From assembly GCA_963971405.1 (NCBI GenBank), contig OZ020486.1, positions 31,643,419-31,707,418 on the forward strand: 64,000 bases of DNA, given 5' to 3'. A program made the position numbers and the translations under genes. Below, in pieces: positions 1 to 10,815 of this stretch; the first letter of the stretch is position 1, and each line of letters starts with the position of its first letter. This stretch comes from Psococerastis gibbosa (lineage: Eukaryota; Arthropoda; Insecta; Psocodea; Psocidae). The notes beneath the pieces were generated by a model that saw only the letters and a list, made by a program, of their open reading frames with translations, was not told the origin of the DNA and searched no databases.

Positions 1-641
1 CTCAGTCAATCACACCAATATTCATTTCTTTTACTCAATATACTGTAGACTTGTATTGAGTAGTGCAATGCAAATATTTATGTTTTGGACGTGTTTATCG
101 TTAATCTCGAGAGAGTAATCCGAGTGCCCAAAAGAGATTGCATTTTTCGCTTGGCTGCGTTGTCTGCAAACATTTTGAAGGTGCTGTACACGCACCTATT
201 ATGGATCGTAGCCCACATCAGACCACGATTATTCGTTCTTTTGCCGGACGAGCTGTTAACATCTGGGCACTGGGTGATATTTTTCTTTCTGCTCCACTTG
301 CCATATTTGGGCCAGGGACCTACTAATTTGAATATTTGGAGAAGTGATTTTTTTCAAAGTAAACCGTGGAACAAATAGGAAAGTAATCTTCACTTCCACG
401 AAAAAAATGTTTCATCATAAACAAAACAATTCTTATAAAACGATGTGCTATATAAAATAGTCACCTACAATTTTGGTACAATTAAATTATTTATGTGTCC
501 GGTTTTGGAGCTATCTGCACGAACAAAGCTAGGGTGGCTCTCACCAAATGTAGGTTCTTCCATGATAAATGGTATTGAAGGATACCCCGTCGGCTCGAAA
601 CAGTGTTATTTGTTTTCCAAAGCCTGCTATAAGCGTTTCTG

Positions 642-672
<31 letters not shown>

Positions 673-1017
673 CCTGTCAGGGGGAGCGAGCCTGTTTCTT
701 AACTTGAGGCACCCTAAGGGCATACGACTTCACCACAGAGAGAAGGGGAGTTGACTGACAGGGTGGATCTCCTGATTATAGTGGATTCCGAACCATTTGG
801 GGAACATAGTAAAGTCACACGATTAATTTGGAGGTGACAGGACTCGACACGCACTTAGACTGACGTTTCGGCGTGTTTATGTCCCAACATGTTCCCCTGT
901 CAACGTGAGAAACGATATCCGTATTAATGTTTTATCCTTTTCCTATGCATTGCGAATGACTGCAGTAATTCCGTTGTTATTACCTTAGGAAAACCTATAT
1001 TGGTGGGCAACCCTTAA

Positions 1018-1116
1018 CATCGCTTGAAAAGCCACGGTAGACGGTAAGGAATAATATATGGCACCGCTATGCGTCGGAAGATGAAGGTATTCGTGTCCAA
1101 GACTTTTCAAGCGATG
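1018..1116. repeat. Short inverted-repeat element
   Basis: CATCGCTTGAAAAG at 1018-1031 is matched by its exact reverse complement at 1103-1116, with about 70 bp between. Size and structure fit a very short MITE or hairpin. I found no second copy and no clear target duplication. Confidence 0.4.
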
Positions 1117-1605
1117 GTGGGTCTACAAGAAAAAAATCTGAATGAATTGACAGGAGAGATGAAACTGCAATGCAGATTATAAAACGCGGCACGTCAGCAG
1201 TGAGTGAGGGAAACCTGTGCTCCCGGACTCACGCGGCATGCTAATAGGACCTTTTAATCAGCTCTCGGCTCATGACCAGATTGCTGAGAACCTTTGACAC
1301 TGCTTACCAAAGCTCGCTGACTTACGCAGACACATTTAATGAATAAAGCTCATAAAGGGTTCTGTGCAAAGGGCGGTTTCAGCTTTTCTCACCCTGCTAC
1401 TGCTGTTTGACATCCGGCTTATATGGTCTTATTGACAAGAAGCTGTGCTTTGTTCAATGACGCTGTTATGTTTTCAAACTGAGTGTTTGCAGTTGCAGCT
1501 GCAACAGCCGTAGCACGAACACAAAAAGAAATAACGCAATCAATGTTAATTATCCTAAATAAACCCTCAGTGGGTCAAACATGCCATTTTGTAATAACTC
1601 CACCG

Positions 1606-1690
1606 TCAATTAAAAATATAAACAGACTAGTTTTGAATGGAAAGTTATGTTCGAACTTCGAAATTGTTTTGTTTACATTTTTAACTCCTA
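1606..1690. repeat. Short MITE-like repeat, copy 1 (diverged)
   Basis: An about 85-bp AT-rich inverted repeat with ends of the type TTAAAAATNTAAAC ... GTTTACATTTTTAA. It matches the units at 2155-2232, 14649-14731 and the core of the palindrome at 20847-21019. This copy is the most diverged. Confidence 0.45.
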
Positions 1691-2154
1691 GAATAAGTTA
1701 TTCTTTATTCGGCATGGTTGGTCCACAGGTCCCAATTAGGGTAAATTATTGTGGAAAAAGAATTAAATTACATCCTATTCATTGTTGCATATGCTATGTG
1801 AAACATTTTTTAGCCCTTTTGGGCGCAATATGCCAAAGCAATTGAATTTATTCAGATTTCTTTTTTACAAAATTGCGGATTAGCTTCAATACCGTGTTTA
1901 AATGGTTTAAATAATCCCCCTATAAGTTATTCTTTAACGTTGGGGCTAGGCCTGCAGACACGTTTGCATAGCCGTGGTTTTAATCTTTCTGTCGTCATAA
2001 TGCACAATATAAGCGGTGAGTAGATAAACTCATAAACACAACGAGTTTACCTACAAAAAAATAGAACAGATAGCTAGCCAAATTAAAAAACCTATGTGTG
2101 AATAGAGGAGTCCAGAAGTTGTTGGCTCGTCAGCGAATAGCATTACCTTAATCT

Positions 2155-2232
2155 CGGGGTTAAAAATGTAAACAAATAAAATTTTGGATTAACTTTCCAT
2201 TGTAAAATTATTTATACATTTTTAATTCCAGG
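2155..2232. repeat. Short MITE-like repeat, copy 2
   Basis: Begins GGGGTTAAAAATGTAAACAA and ends with a near reverse complement (TACATTTTTAATTCCAGG). The interior includes TTTTGGATT and ACTTTCCATT blocks shared with the copy in 20847-21019. It is a non-coding family of about 80 bp; its superfamily cannot be assigned. Confidence 0.55.
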
Positions 2233-2269
2233 TTAATTTTTTTAAATAAATTATATCTTTGTTAATATT

Positions 2270-2345
2270 ACATAAAAAAACTAAAAAAAAAAAACGACCG
2301 ATTTCGACCTTATATCATCGTCAAGTGAAAATTTAAATTGAAACA
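2270..2345 (-). mobile_element. Penelope-like element 3' tail fragment
   Basis: The motif CGACCGATTTCGAC followed by ATCATCGTCAAGTG, next to an A-rich run, parallels ACCGGTTTCGGCTC...CATCGTCAAGTG at 33500-33535 in the second Penelope-like element. It is read as an isolated, 5'-truncated 3' terminus. No coding sequence remains. Confidence 0.4.
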
Positions 2346-3104
2346 AGTAATTTATAAGTTAAAGCTGTTCATAATTCCACGTATTTCGAGCTATAATTAG
2401 TTTATCTTAGCCAAATTTGATGTTTAGCCTTTTTGAATGACTTTAGTCTTGAGTGTACATTAAAGTATAAGTAATTATTTTAAACTTACTCCACACGTTT
2501 TGCTTATTATTTTATTAGTTATCACATTATATGCATTCGGTAGTGCAGATATCTCGCGCGACACCAATGTTTTCAAAATTGGTTTAATATACTAATTACC
2601 ATTGGGGCGTAGAAAATAACAACACTTTTGAATTACGCTGGCCGTGAACTATATTGCATATTGGCTTCCGTTCGTAGATTTAACGAGCCTCATCGCCAGT
2701 AAGAAACATAATTTGATATGAGTGATTAATTTGTTGTCGTACCTATTTTATCAGGATCATTTCCGGGCAACCATGTCACGCAATAAATGGCGTGTTAAGA
2801 GCCTACATTTCATTAGCTAAATTAAGTACTAACTTAACCTTTATACATCTTTGGGTAGAACAGCTGCGACGCCTAAGTGAAGTTTATTCTTAGTTAACAT
2901 AAGGGTTAATATTTGAAATAGTCCCCTTGGTAAATTTCGAACTCATTGTAAATCAAAATAACATAGTAATAATATATTATACTATCATAAAGTAATATTT
3001 ACTAAGTTATTTTAATTTATAACTTAAAGGTTGTTTTGTACCTAAAAGGATGAGTTCGGGTCTTCAATAAGTCCATCTTTAGCTTTGATTGCAAATTTCT
3101 TCAT

Positions 3105-3720
3105 TACTGCTTTCCTACTTGTACGTAGAATAAGGAAAGCTTGTGATTTTCGAAATGTTCGATTTCGAGATTTCAGTGGATTTACACGTTTTGGGGTCAC
3201 AGGAACGCAAAAAAGTGTTTTTTACAAAATGTCTGTCTGTCTATCAGTTCGTCGATTTGTGGGCTAACTAACGTGCTCGGTGGGTTTTGATGAAATTTGG
3301 TATGCAGGTTTACAACAATCAGGAAGATTTTTTCATATTTTGGGCTAACTCAAATTTTGGGGGTTTACCCTCCAAAAACTCATAAAAAGCGACAAAAACG
3401 TTTTTCTCAAAAATGGCTCCAACGATTTTCTTCAAATCTCAATAGGGTGCTTGCCCCTTGATAGTTTGGTTCTGACTCAATTTGAATGAAAAATAATTTT
3501 TCTACGGATCCTCTCTATTGATGCTTTCTAACTTCAGGTATGTTTCAGGTGTTGAAAGAGCTACAAAACCAAACAGGTTGCTTTCCCATTTTTGAATAAA
3601 AAGTTTTTTTCGAAAAAATTATGGATAATTCATGTCTTAATACTTTGCACGCCCTGCCATTAATAATGTGCTGTAATTAGTATATATTGGTCTGCCGTTT
3701 CTAGACTATGCAATCGTCCC
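3105..3720 (+). repeat. Interspersed repeat E, copy 1 (CTTTCC termini, TGTC run)
   Basis: A non-coding repeat recognised by its ordered blocks: a CTTTCC start, a TTTACACGTTTT block, a short TGTCTG run, GATTTTGATGAAATTTGG, TTGCCCCTTGATAGTTTG and a GAACAGG/AAACAGG block. The same blocks in the same order occur at 54828-55690 (+) and, inverted, at 35780-36640. This copy is diverged at its far end. No protein-coding capacity is seen, so it looks like a non-autonomous element of about 0.85 kb. Confidence 0.6.
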
Positions 3721-4860
3721 TTCAATCAATGAGGTTCATTTGTGACGTCATTTTGTAGATGGCAGCACCAGTTGCACTGATATCAAAGCGTTGATTTTTC
3801 CATAAGCCTCAATACTACTTTAAAATTATTTTATTTATGTATTATTTTAAAATGATATTTTTCTATAAATCATGGAGAATATATATATTAAATTATATGC
3901 AGCGAAATAAGGTCCAGGCATAGTAAAATATTTAAAAAAATATTAAAAGAATTAATTAGATGCTAACAGCTTAGCTTTCACATGCAACGGCGGCCATTTT
4001 GAATAATATGGATATCGGTTTGTCGTCAGCGAACCTAGTGACCAAAACTGTCCCTGCAGAACCTCATTCAGTGCTTTGGGATAGGGAAAGTCGAAGCAAC
4101 TGAAATGTAACCCTACGTCAATATTATTAACCATGTAACTACTCATATTAGGCCTATCTGTCTCCATACTTATACTAATTGATAAATAGGAAAGCTTCTA
4201 TGTGGCAGTTATTTTCTTCGTTCACAAATCACAAGTCAACATTAGTAACTTGTTTGTGTTCTGACTTAACTGTATTATAGACTGCATATATGACTCTTGT
4301 TCATTAATATTTCCCTTCTGTGTCAATTTTCATTTGTTGTAAAACGAATCCGAACGGTTGCAGAGTCTCTCCGTTTGGGCTTTCCCTTTGCTAGAACCTG
4401 ATTTCCATATAATCCAGTCATTTAATAGAAATAATAGTGTACTAGATACAAGATACGCACAGTGTAGGTTGATTGTACATTGGTCTATCTATCAAAAATA
4501 AGTTGTAATGGGACTCCTTTTTCAAGCAATTCGGCATGTCATATCCCTAGTAATAAAAAATGACCAACAAAGAAACAATTGAAGAAAGAGAAAATGCAAA
4601 CAAAATAGTCATCGAAAGGCGTTGAAATAGAAACCGCGTTTAGGGGGGTTGAGCAGATCAATTTGTCTTTCCATCAGCTGCGAAGGGGTGACTCTCAATT
4701 CACAACTACAGCTTCTCACCAATTCACCATTGTCCGAAACAATACCAAGTTCACTTGTTCCCTCAGAGGGGTTACTTTGCTACGTCAGTACTCAGAAGGG
4801 GAGTATAATTTTACACTTGTTTTTGCTCCGTGTGATCTAGAGAAGTTAATTCTTTATATT
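3721..4860. other. AT-rich non-coding stretch
   Basis: No recognisable gene or repeat with another copy in this window. Short open frames on both strands overlap each other and show no domain or splice context. Confidence 0.4.
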
Positions 4861-5893
4861 TCTTCTTATATATATATGCATATAATAATTCAATAATAAT
4901 ATAATAATTCAATACAATAATGCCATGTTACAGCGTTTTCTTAAGTCCATATCGCAAGGCAAGGGCCCGTGTGCGACTTATACTATCTGGCTATGGAGGG
5001 GGGGGGGGGGTGGAGTGTTTACGGGGTGGTATACTTTTATGTTGATGGTAGTTCGGTCTTTATCCATTGTGTCACTGCTCTTTTGAAACAATTGAAGTTT
5101 TTTAATGACTTTATTTGGATTGGTAGTTTATTGTAATAGGATATGCCTATATATTCAGATTGGTGTTGAGATCTTGTTGTTCGAACAGTTTGTTGTGTGA
5201 AAGGATGTGCGTGGAGCCATCTTGTGTTGTGTGAGTGTTGTACAGATTTTAAGTTTTGTTTTTGATTGCGTACTAATATTATTGAGTTTTTTATATATAA
5301 TTGTTTAATGTCTAGGACATCCGCTAAAATGTATAGGTCTTTTGTTGGATATAATGTCCCCTTTTTATGTATAATTTTTAGGATTGTTCTTTGTACGGTA
5401 TTGACTTTGTCCGTTACATTTTGGTAGGCACCTCCCCAGGCTGATATTGCATATGTTAGATGGGATTCCGCTATAGCGTGATAAAAGGATTTAATTAGAG
5501 GTTCTTGTGCAACGTTACGAAGTTGGACAAATTTATATATAGTTTTTCTTAGTTTGTTGGCAACCAATTGAGTATGGAATTCCCATTTCAATTGTTCATC
5601 TATTATGATGCCTAAGTATTTCGTGTTTTCAGTTTGGATTATGTTTTCTATGGACAAGTTGTTGGTACAAGCGTCTCTTTTTGACGAAAAATCAACAAAT
5701 ACCGTCTTTTCCAGGTTTAACGATAATCTATTTTTTTCTAACCATTGTTTGATTAAGTTAAATTCTGAGTTGGCTAGTGTGTATAGATCATGATATGTAT
5801 CCGCTATGCAGGTGATACAGGTGTCATCGGCAAAAGCAATTATTGATTCGAATCTATTTGTTTCTAATAAATCGTTTAGATATAATAATATAA
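4860..5893 (-). mobile_element. 5'-truncated non-LTR retrotransposon (LINE-A)
   Basis: A minus-strand LINE fragment. It enters the reverse-transcriptase domain at about 5893 and carries the C-terminal coding part to the stop at 5037. An untranslated tail follows to about 4860, ending in ATT/ATTGAATT-type short repeats. The 5' truncation falls beside an AAT microsatellite at about 5880-5905, which may be the tail of another LINE. Truncation at the 5' end is expected for target-primed reverse transcription. Confidence 0.75.
5037..5893 (-). pseudogene. LINE reverse transcriptase, C-terminal fragment
   Basis: Read on the minus strand, an open frame runs from about 5893 to the stop at 5037. It contains a YLNDLL block, then AFADDTC, the catalytic YADD-type box of reverse transcriptases. 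About 60 residues later comes a KYLGI-type block (TKYLGIIIDEQLKW), followed by the usual C-terminal region of Jockey/CR1-like RTs. The N-terminal half of the RT and any endonuclease are missing, so the copy is dead on arrival. The frame is open over about 285 codons, which suggests a fairly young insertion. The clade (Jockey, CR1 or relative) is inference. The region 5037-5657 also reads from an internal Met, but that is not a real start. Confidence 0.8.
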
Positions 5894-5999
5894 TAATAAT
5901 AATTCGTGGATTTCACAATATTATTGACATAATAACATTTATTGTAGGCCCCCTTAACCTAATGGTGTGCGGGGTACCTACCATATAGACTCCATATAG

Positions 6000-6245
6000 A
6001 CTCGTATCTGTACTTGTCATGCTTTCATGCTTTCACCTGTTTCATTGCGTGAATGGTAAGCGTGTCTCAGCTTGTCCATTGTCGCTTGTATTGGGCTTAG
6101 GTTGACATCTAGAACGAACCAATTTACCAGTGGCCAAAAATGCATACGGAAACAATACAAATAATATCCAAAATCCATGGGGTCGTTGGCATTGGACAAG
6201 GGAGCTATGGGCCACTATAAGTAGCCCTGGGTCCATAAACAGTCT
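6000..6245 (-). repeat. Interspersed repeat B, copy 1
   Basis: Read on the minus strand it contains CCCATGGATTTTGGATATTA, a GTTTCCGTATGCATTTTTGG block, a GTCAACCTAAG block and CAAGCTGAGACACGC. The same order of blocks recurs inverted at 6470-6690 and again at 26965-27150 and 58495-58640. It may be the body of a SINE, since one copy adjoins a tRNA-like segment near 58.4 kb. Confidence 0.55.
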
Positions 6246-6396
6246 CTCTTTGTGGCTCTGTGAATTAATGTTGTGTTTAATATCAACGAGGGTCTATATT
6301 AATTCCAACCAATTCATTCACAATTGACCTTATTTAGCCAGTTTTAGGAATTCAAAAAAAAACAGAACGGCGTGGCACGACAACCAAATGAGGACT

Positions 6397-6423
6397 AGTT
6401 AGTTAGTTAGTTAGTTAGTTAGT
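6397..6423. repeat. (TTAG)n microsatellite
   Basis: About seven tandem TTAG units lie between the two inverted copies of repeat B. Confidence 0.8.
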
Positions 6424-6469
6424 AATTATTTTTAAGGACTTTTTAAGGACTTTTTACGGATCCAGGCCT

Positions 6470-6690
6470 ATTTACAGCGGTCCATAGGTCCCTTGTCCAA
6501 TGCCAACAACCCCATGGATATCGGACATTATTTGTATTGTTTCCGTATGAATTTTGTGCCATTGGCAAACTGGTATAGCCTACATTCTCGATGTCAACCT
6601 ACACCAGCCACAAGCTGAGACAAGCTTACTATTGACGCAATGAAACAGGCGAAATTATGACTTAACCAAGTACAGATATATACGAGTCAC
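6470..6690 (+). repeat. Interspersed repeat B, copy 2
   Basis: Plus-strand copy of the repeat at 6000-6245: CCCATGGATATCGGACATTA, GTTTCCGTATGAATTTTG, GATGTCAACCTACACCAGC, AAGCTGAGACAAGCTTAC. The two copies form a large imperfect inverted repeat around the TTAG run. Confidence 0.55.
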
Positions 6691-6879
6691 ATTTGGACTA
6701 TAAAATATACCATATTATAATAAAATTGTATAGAAAAGTACTGTACTATATATTGTAGTATTATATGGTATGTATAACACTGACATTGAATTAACTTTGG
6801 TTAAAGAGGTAACCTCTAGCAACACGAATCATGTCAATTAGAGCATAAGTACAGGATTTGGCATTTACTGGACTTGTCG

Positions 6880-7000
6880 GGGCTTGTGGTCCAGCAGTTA
6901 AGACGACGCCCCGGTTAGGCGTATATCGTGGGTTCGAATCCCGCCAAGCCCAGTTTTTTCCATATCCTCTAATTTCGGTTAAAGTACTGTACTGTTCGTT
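6880..7000 (+). repeat. tRNA-like SINE (SINE-C), copy 1, with cloverleaf head
   Basis: Positions 6880-6952 fold as a tRNA: acceptor GGGCTTG pairs perfectly with CAAGCCC, a D-arm GTC..GAC, an anticodon stem ACGCC/GGCGT and a T-arm GTGGG-TTCGAAT-CCCGC. The loop CCGGTTA gives anticodon GGT (Thr-like), but position 33 is C where working tRNAs have T. The tail (TTTTTTCC, then TCTCTAATTTCGGTTAA-like sequence) recurs after the tRNA-like heads at 49.1, 58.0 and 58.2 kb. I therefore call it a SINE head rather than a cellular tRNA gene; a tRNA-Thr pseudogene is the alternative. Confidence 0.6.
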
Positions 7001-8271
7001 TTCTAAATTGCATGCGACAGCGACACTTCACAGAAATATAGTAGATTTATGTGTAGCCTAAATTACGGTAATATCGAAAATAGTCCCTCAACATTCACGA
7101 CATATAAATGAGAAGTTGATATGGTTTGAGTTAAAATGAATAAATTTAATGATAAACACAAAACCAAAGCGATAACATAGATTTTGAAGCAAAAGAGGTA
7201 TGCGGCAGACAGCAGGATGTGCAATACATTTGTAGAGGTTTCCCCGGGAAATGGCCCGGAAACGATGAAGCTTTTCCTCATAAATAACGTCCGGAAAATC
7301 TTTGGACCTCGCTTCAATGGTTCTCAAAGGGAAATTGCTAATTCGCTGGAGGTCCCGATCGCAATCATTGAATCAAGGACTCTATTTGATCAGGGAGGAT
7401 TCCCTGGCACGCTATGCGGTGATCACAGGATATTTCGTTAGCTGATTTGGATTTGCTTTTTTTCCTGTCATGCCTTCAACGGAATGGTTGATAAGTTTAT
7501 GATAGCTGACGTTGGAAAAGCTTTGGTTTCCAATTTTTCACTGAAAATTACAATATTTTCTGTTAATATTGCGACAAATGTGTGCATTTCTTTTTTCTAT
7601 GTAAAATTTCATGCTGGCGTTAGTGTTGTGAACATACCTAGTTCGACAGTTCTTTTTGCTTGTTTTTTTTCTTCAAACGCTTTGGTAAAAGCATCTAAAA
7701 AAAATGGGACAGTTTTGAATGTCGAATTTCGATCGATTCAGAAAAGAGCAAACAATTGGCATACTTGTAATAAAGTAATGTTGACAACTTATTGACATCT
7801 TGGACTTGAAGCGAATGCTCATTGAACATCAGCATTTAACAGGATTAATTTGCTACATAGGGTGTTAATGACTTTCTTATCAGGATTCCTTATATATACG
7901 TAGTACCATATGACTAACCATTTCCCTTAAATTTGGCTAGTGCTATTTTTTCAATAAAAATCTACAAATGCAGATTGATTTTAATTGATTTTGCTTGTGT
8001 GATTCCCCAATTCACTACATAATTCCGAAATTCAATCTAAATAATTTTGAAGTTATTGTATTCACCGCGATCATAAGTCTGTTAATTTTGCTACCGCCAA
8101 TTAATTTTGAAAGAAAAAAACCAGTCTTGTCTCCCATGTAATTACACGTTCCTTGCAGTATTAGCTTGCAGTATTAGGCCTATGTCCATGTGTATGATGT
8201 ACACGAGTGCATACATACAGGTAGCTTCTATATTTAACTCTAATTAATTAGTACTTTCTTTTTGTTCGCAG
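7000..8271. other. Non-coding sequence upstream of the zinc-finger exon
   Basis: Open frames near 7184-7441 and 7484-7795 have no recognisable domain, and I do not call them genes. The 3' part ends in a polypyrimidine tract and TTCGCAG, the splice acceptor used by the exon at 8272, so at least its right end is intron. No SNAG-type start exon was found. Confidence 0.5.
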
Positions 8272-9055
8272 ATGGCATCACCTTCGGTATCGACCGACTC
8301 GTCGACTCTAAATGTGACTCAGAAGATGACGAGGATTGCCACAACAACAACATTCCACGAAAATCACCCTTACGCAGTTGGTCCCGGTCACGGTCACGGT
8401 CGCGATCCCGATCGAGGTCTCGCTCAACTTCCCCCGAACTCGAAGTTGACAGTCCAGGCCCGTCCCCGGACGTTGACGTAGACAATAGCCGATTAAGTGC
8501 GTCGCCACCAACGAGATGGTCACCGACGCCAACGCCGAAAACGAACGGAAAACCCGACACGTTCTCCGTAAGCGCACTCCTCAAGCCCGACGCGCCGAAA
8601 CCACCCCGAGCATTTGCCGAAACTATATCCATCACCCGGTCATTCCTCTACCCCAGCCTTCCATTTGCGGATCTTCTGATGCGAGGCGACGGTAACCACA
8701 ACTTTCCTCCGCGCTTCCCCCATTGCGACAACCTCGATGCCAACAGGAATCTACTGACTCATCCCTTTTACCTCAGCTTGGGTGCTATGCAGGCGGCAGC
8801 AGCACTAGCTCATCAGCAATCGCACGGGTTTCCACCTGGACATTGCAATCAGGGGTTTCACGACCACCACCACCTGTATCGACCGGGGCTCGCGCCGTTG
8901 GGTGACGTGTTTTCATGTGTCAAGTGCGAGAAGATGTTCTCGACGCCGCATGGTCTCGAGGTCCACGCCAGGCGGTCACACAACGGAAAGAGACCGTTTG
9001 CCTGCGAGCTGTGCAATAAGACTTTTGGTCACGAGATTAGTCTAAGTCAACACAG
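8272..9055 (+). CDS. sens: GFI1/Senseless-like zinc-finger factor, internal exon (fingers 1-2)
   Basis: First visible coding exon of a nuclear C2H2 transcription factor of the GFI1/Senseless family; in animals these act as sequence-specific regulators in sensory-neuron and blood-cell fate. The acceptor is TTCGCAG before 8272 and the donor is CACAG|GTAAG after 9055. The frame enters in phase 1, so at least one upstream exon is missing. Residues, numbered from the split codon: acidic patch (about 16-22), a striking Arg-Ser dipeptide run (about 35-54), a Pro/Ser-rich linker, and a His-rich stretch (HDHHHLY) just before finger 1 (about 214-237, [19 protein letters not shown]). Finger 2 ([19 protein letters not shown]...) is completed by the next exon. 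STPHGLEVH and the RPFAC linker match vertebrate GFI1 closely. The ATG at 8272 is in the wrong frame and is not the start. Confidence 0.9.
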
Positions 9056-9193
9056 GTAAGCCACCCTCAACGTTAATATGGAATCAGGCAACAAAGGCAA
9101 GCAAAAAATATATCAGCTTTATTTTAATCCATTTTTTTATTGCCCTCAGCACTAGCACCATATTAAAAATCATAAGTGTATCCCTTGTTTCAG

Positions 9194-9375
9194 AGCTGTT
9201 CACAACGTAGAAAAAGTATTTGAATGTAAACAATGTGGAAAAACGTTTAAAAGATCGTCCACACTGTCCACACACCTCCTAATTCACTCCGATACCAGAC
9301 CATACCCATGCCATTACTGTGGTAAACGGTTTCATCAGAAGTCCGATATGAAGAAGCACACCTATATCCATACCG
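9194..9375 (+). CDS. sens: GFI1/Senseless-like factor, exon with fingers 3-4
   Basis: A 182-nt exon between TTGTTTCAG and G|GTAAGTTG, separated from the previous exon by a 138-nt intron. It finishes the finger-2 helix (HRAVH) and encodes finger 3 ([19 protein letters not shown]) and finger 4 ([19 protein letters not shown]) with the linker [12 protein letters not shown]. These are nearly residue-for-residue the DNA-contacting core of GFI1 and Senseless, all Cys and His ligands are present, and conservation this strong identifies the family securely. It ends after the first base of the Gly codon in HTG, and the phase matches the exon at 32335. Confidence 0.93.
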
Positions 9376-10440
9376 GTAAGTTGTTTTCCAAAACTATACC
9401 CATAATATGAAGTTACTAATATTGCTACCGAAAAATATAAGGCAAAAATAGTTCTCATATCCTCACAGTGGAATAACTAATACAATAACTTCCGCCTTGG
9501 GAAGAGAAGCAAATGGAGAAATCGCACTAGTGGGTCTACAAATAGGCCATGCATGGTTGACTCATGACTGGAATCATCATTCTGTGGTTATGGGCATGAC
9601 AGATATTATTTAATTATCCGCAGTACATAGATTCAGGTCTCCTGCCTGGAAGTCTCCTTTAGTAACCCTAACTACAATAATTAGATTTCCAAAATATGTC
9701 ATTATCGAAATTATTCCAGGTTGAAAACGTATACAAATACTAAAATATTAGGTAATATTTTAGTATGAAACTTGCGACATTAATTGACGCAAATATTCCT
9801 CAATATTTTACCTGTAACTAGGCGTACTAAGTATGCGACAATATTTTTGTAGAAAAAATGTACAAAGCTAGTTAAATTTTGTCTTTCTATAAGATATGCC
9901 TCACTGGAAAATAGTATCCAATCAGAGTCAATTGTTCATAAAATATGAAAGCTTTAATGACAAAATCCACTCAGCTCCTTTCACGGAAACCTTCACGAAA
10001 ACGAGCAGTCTGCCATATTAATAGCGCCACTAAATTATTTACAAATTACACCTAAAACTTTAAGCATAAGAAACCCGTGGAACCCTATAAGGTTTGAATG
10101 GGAAGCTCGGTTTCTACAAGACAAGAACGGAATCTGATATAGCGGAATGTACTTCTAGCATGGAGAAGGGTTGGGGTCCAATACTGGTGAAGTTTAAGTA
10201 ACTTAGCTTCTCAAGGATTTAATTTATTTCGCGATTAAAATTCAGCTGCCTCGCGTCGCTCCCCATCAGCCCCCCTTCCCCCTCCCAACTCCATTTTCTT
10301 GCGCTCTCGACGAATAGAATTCCAATCTTGACGACAGCTTTCACCGGGTAGTTCTACATTCTGTTCAATATACTTGTAGGAATCGTTCCATCATTAACTT
10401 CTTAGGTGATGAAATAATCAAAGCTGGTTTTAAAAGACAA
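9376..10440. other. Start of the large intron, no recognised element
   Basis: AT-rich non-coding DNA directly after the donor site. I recognise no gene, RNA or repeat with another copy in the window. Confidence 0.4.
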
Positions 10441-10469
10441 TCAAATTGTGAAAAACCTTACGAGTGTAC

Positions 10470-10815
10470 TTCCCCCCATTATCCATTGCTTTCACAGACT
10501 TTTTATTTTTTATTTAATTAACAAAGCAAAATATTAATGATTTGACTCATTTAAGTTGTAGAAGACTTTATACATTATATAATTTTTAATTTTTGGTACC
10601 GCAGCCTTTTCATAAAAATGATTGTGGGCTTAAATTTCAGGTAAAATAGGTGCCATGAAATAACTACATAACCAAAAATTGATTATTATATGATGCATAA
10701 AGTAGTCTTCAATAACATAAATGATTAAATGAATCAATATTTTAATAACCTGCTAAGTTAATTAAACAAAAATAAGAAATATTACATTTTGGGCTGCCAA
10801 TTTTCTGCGGGACGT
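10470..10815. repeat. Foldback element G, copy 1
   Basis: Homologous along its length to 56640-57022: blocks TTCATTTAAGTTATAGAAG, CATAAAAATGA, CCAAAAATTGATTAT, AATAACCTGCTAAGTTAATT and a GGGCTG.CAATTTTC end. The left and right halves are imperfect reverse complements (ATTTAAGTTGTAGAAGAC against GTCTTCAATAACATAAAT). No coding capacity is seen. Confidence 0.6.

Larger units (their letters stand above)
1..2260. other. Non-coding flank or upstream intron, no gene recognised
   Basis: No convincing coding sequence is seen. The open frames here are short, have no recognisable domain and sit in AT-rich DNA. The stretch holds a run of about 27 T (about 642-668), a short inverted repeat (1018-1116) and two copies of a short MITE-like repeat, listed separately. 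If the zinc-finger exon at 8272 is not near the gene's start, this stretch could be part of its upstream intron, but nothing here proves that. Confidence 0.5.

Noticed and set aside
6397-6423. TTAG run as an interstitial telomere-like array
   Set aside because: The insect telomere repeat is TTAGG. This is a plain 4-bp microsatellite of about seven units.
6880-6952. Functional tRNA-Thr gene
   Set aside because: The loop lacks T at position 33, and the downstream tail is repeated at three other tRNA-like loci, so a SINE head is more likely.
7184-7441. 85-codon plus frame and overlapping minus frames
   Set aside because: No recognisable motif, and both strands are open over the same bases. Treated as chance.
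1-8271. Search for a SNAG-type start exon (MPRSFLVK-like)
   Set aside because: I saw nothing encoding such a peptide. The start exon is probably outside the window, or the protein lacks the motif as Drosophila Senseless does.
8272-8481. ATG directly after the splice acceptor, opening a 69-codon frame
   Set aside because: It is out of frame with the zinc fingers. The conserved protein reads through the same exon in another phase, and the joined exon lengths are consistent only with that phase.
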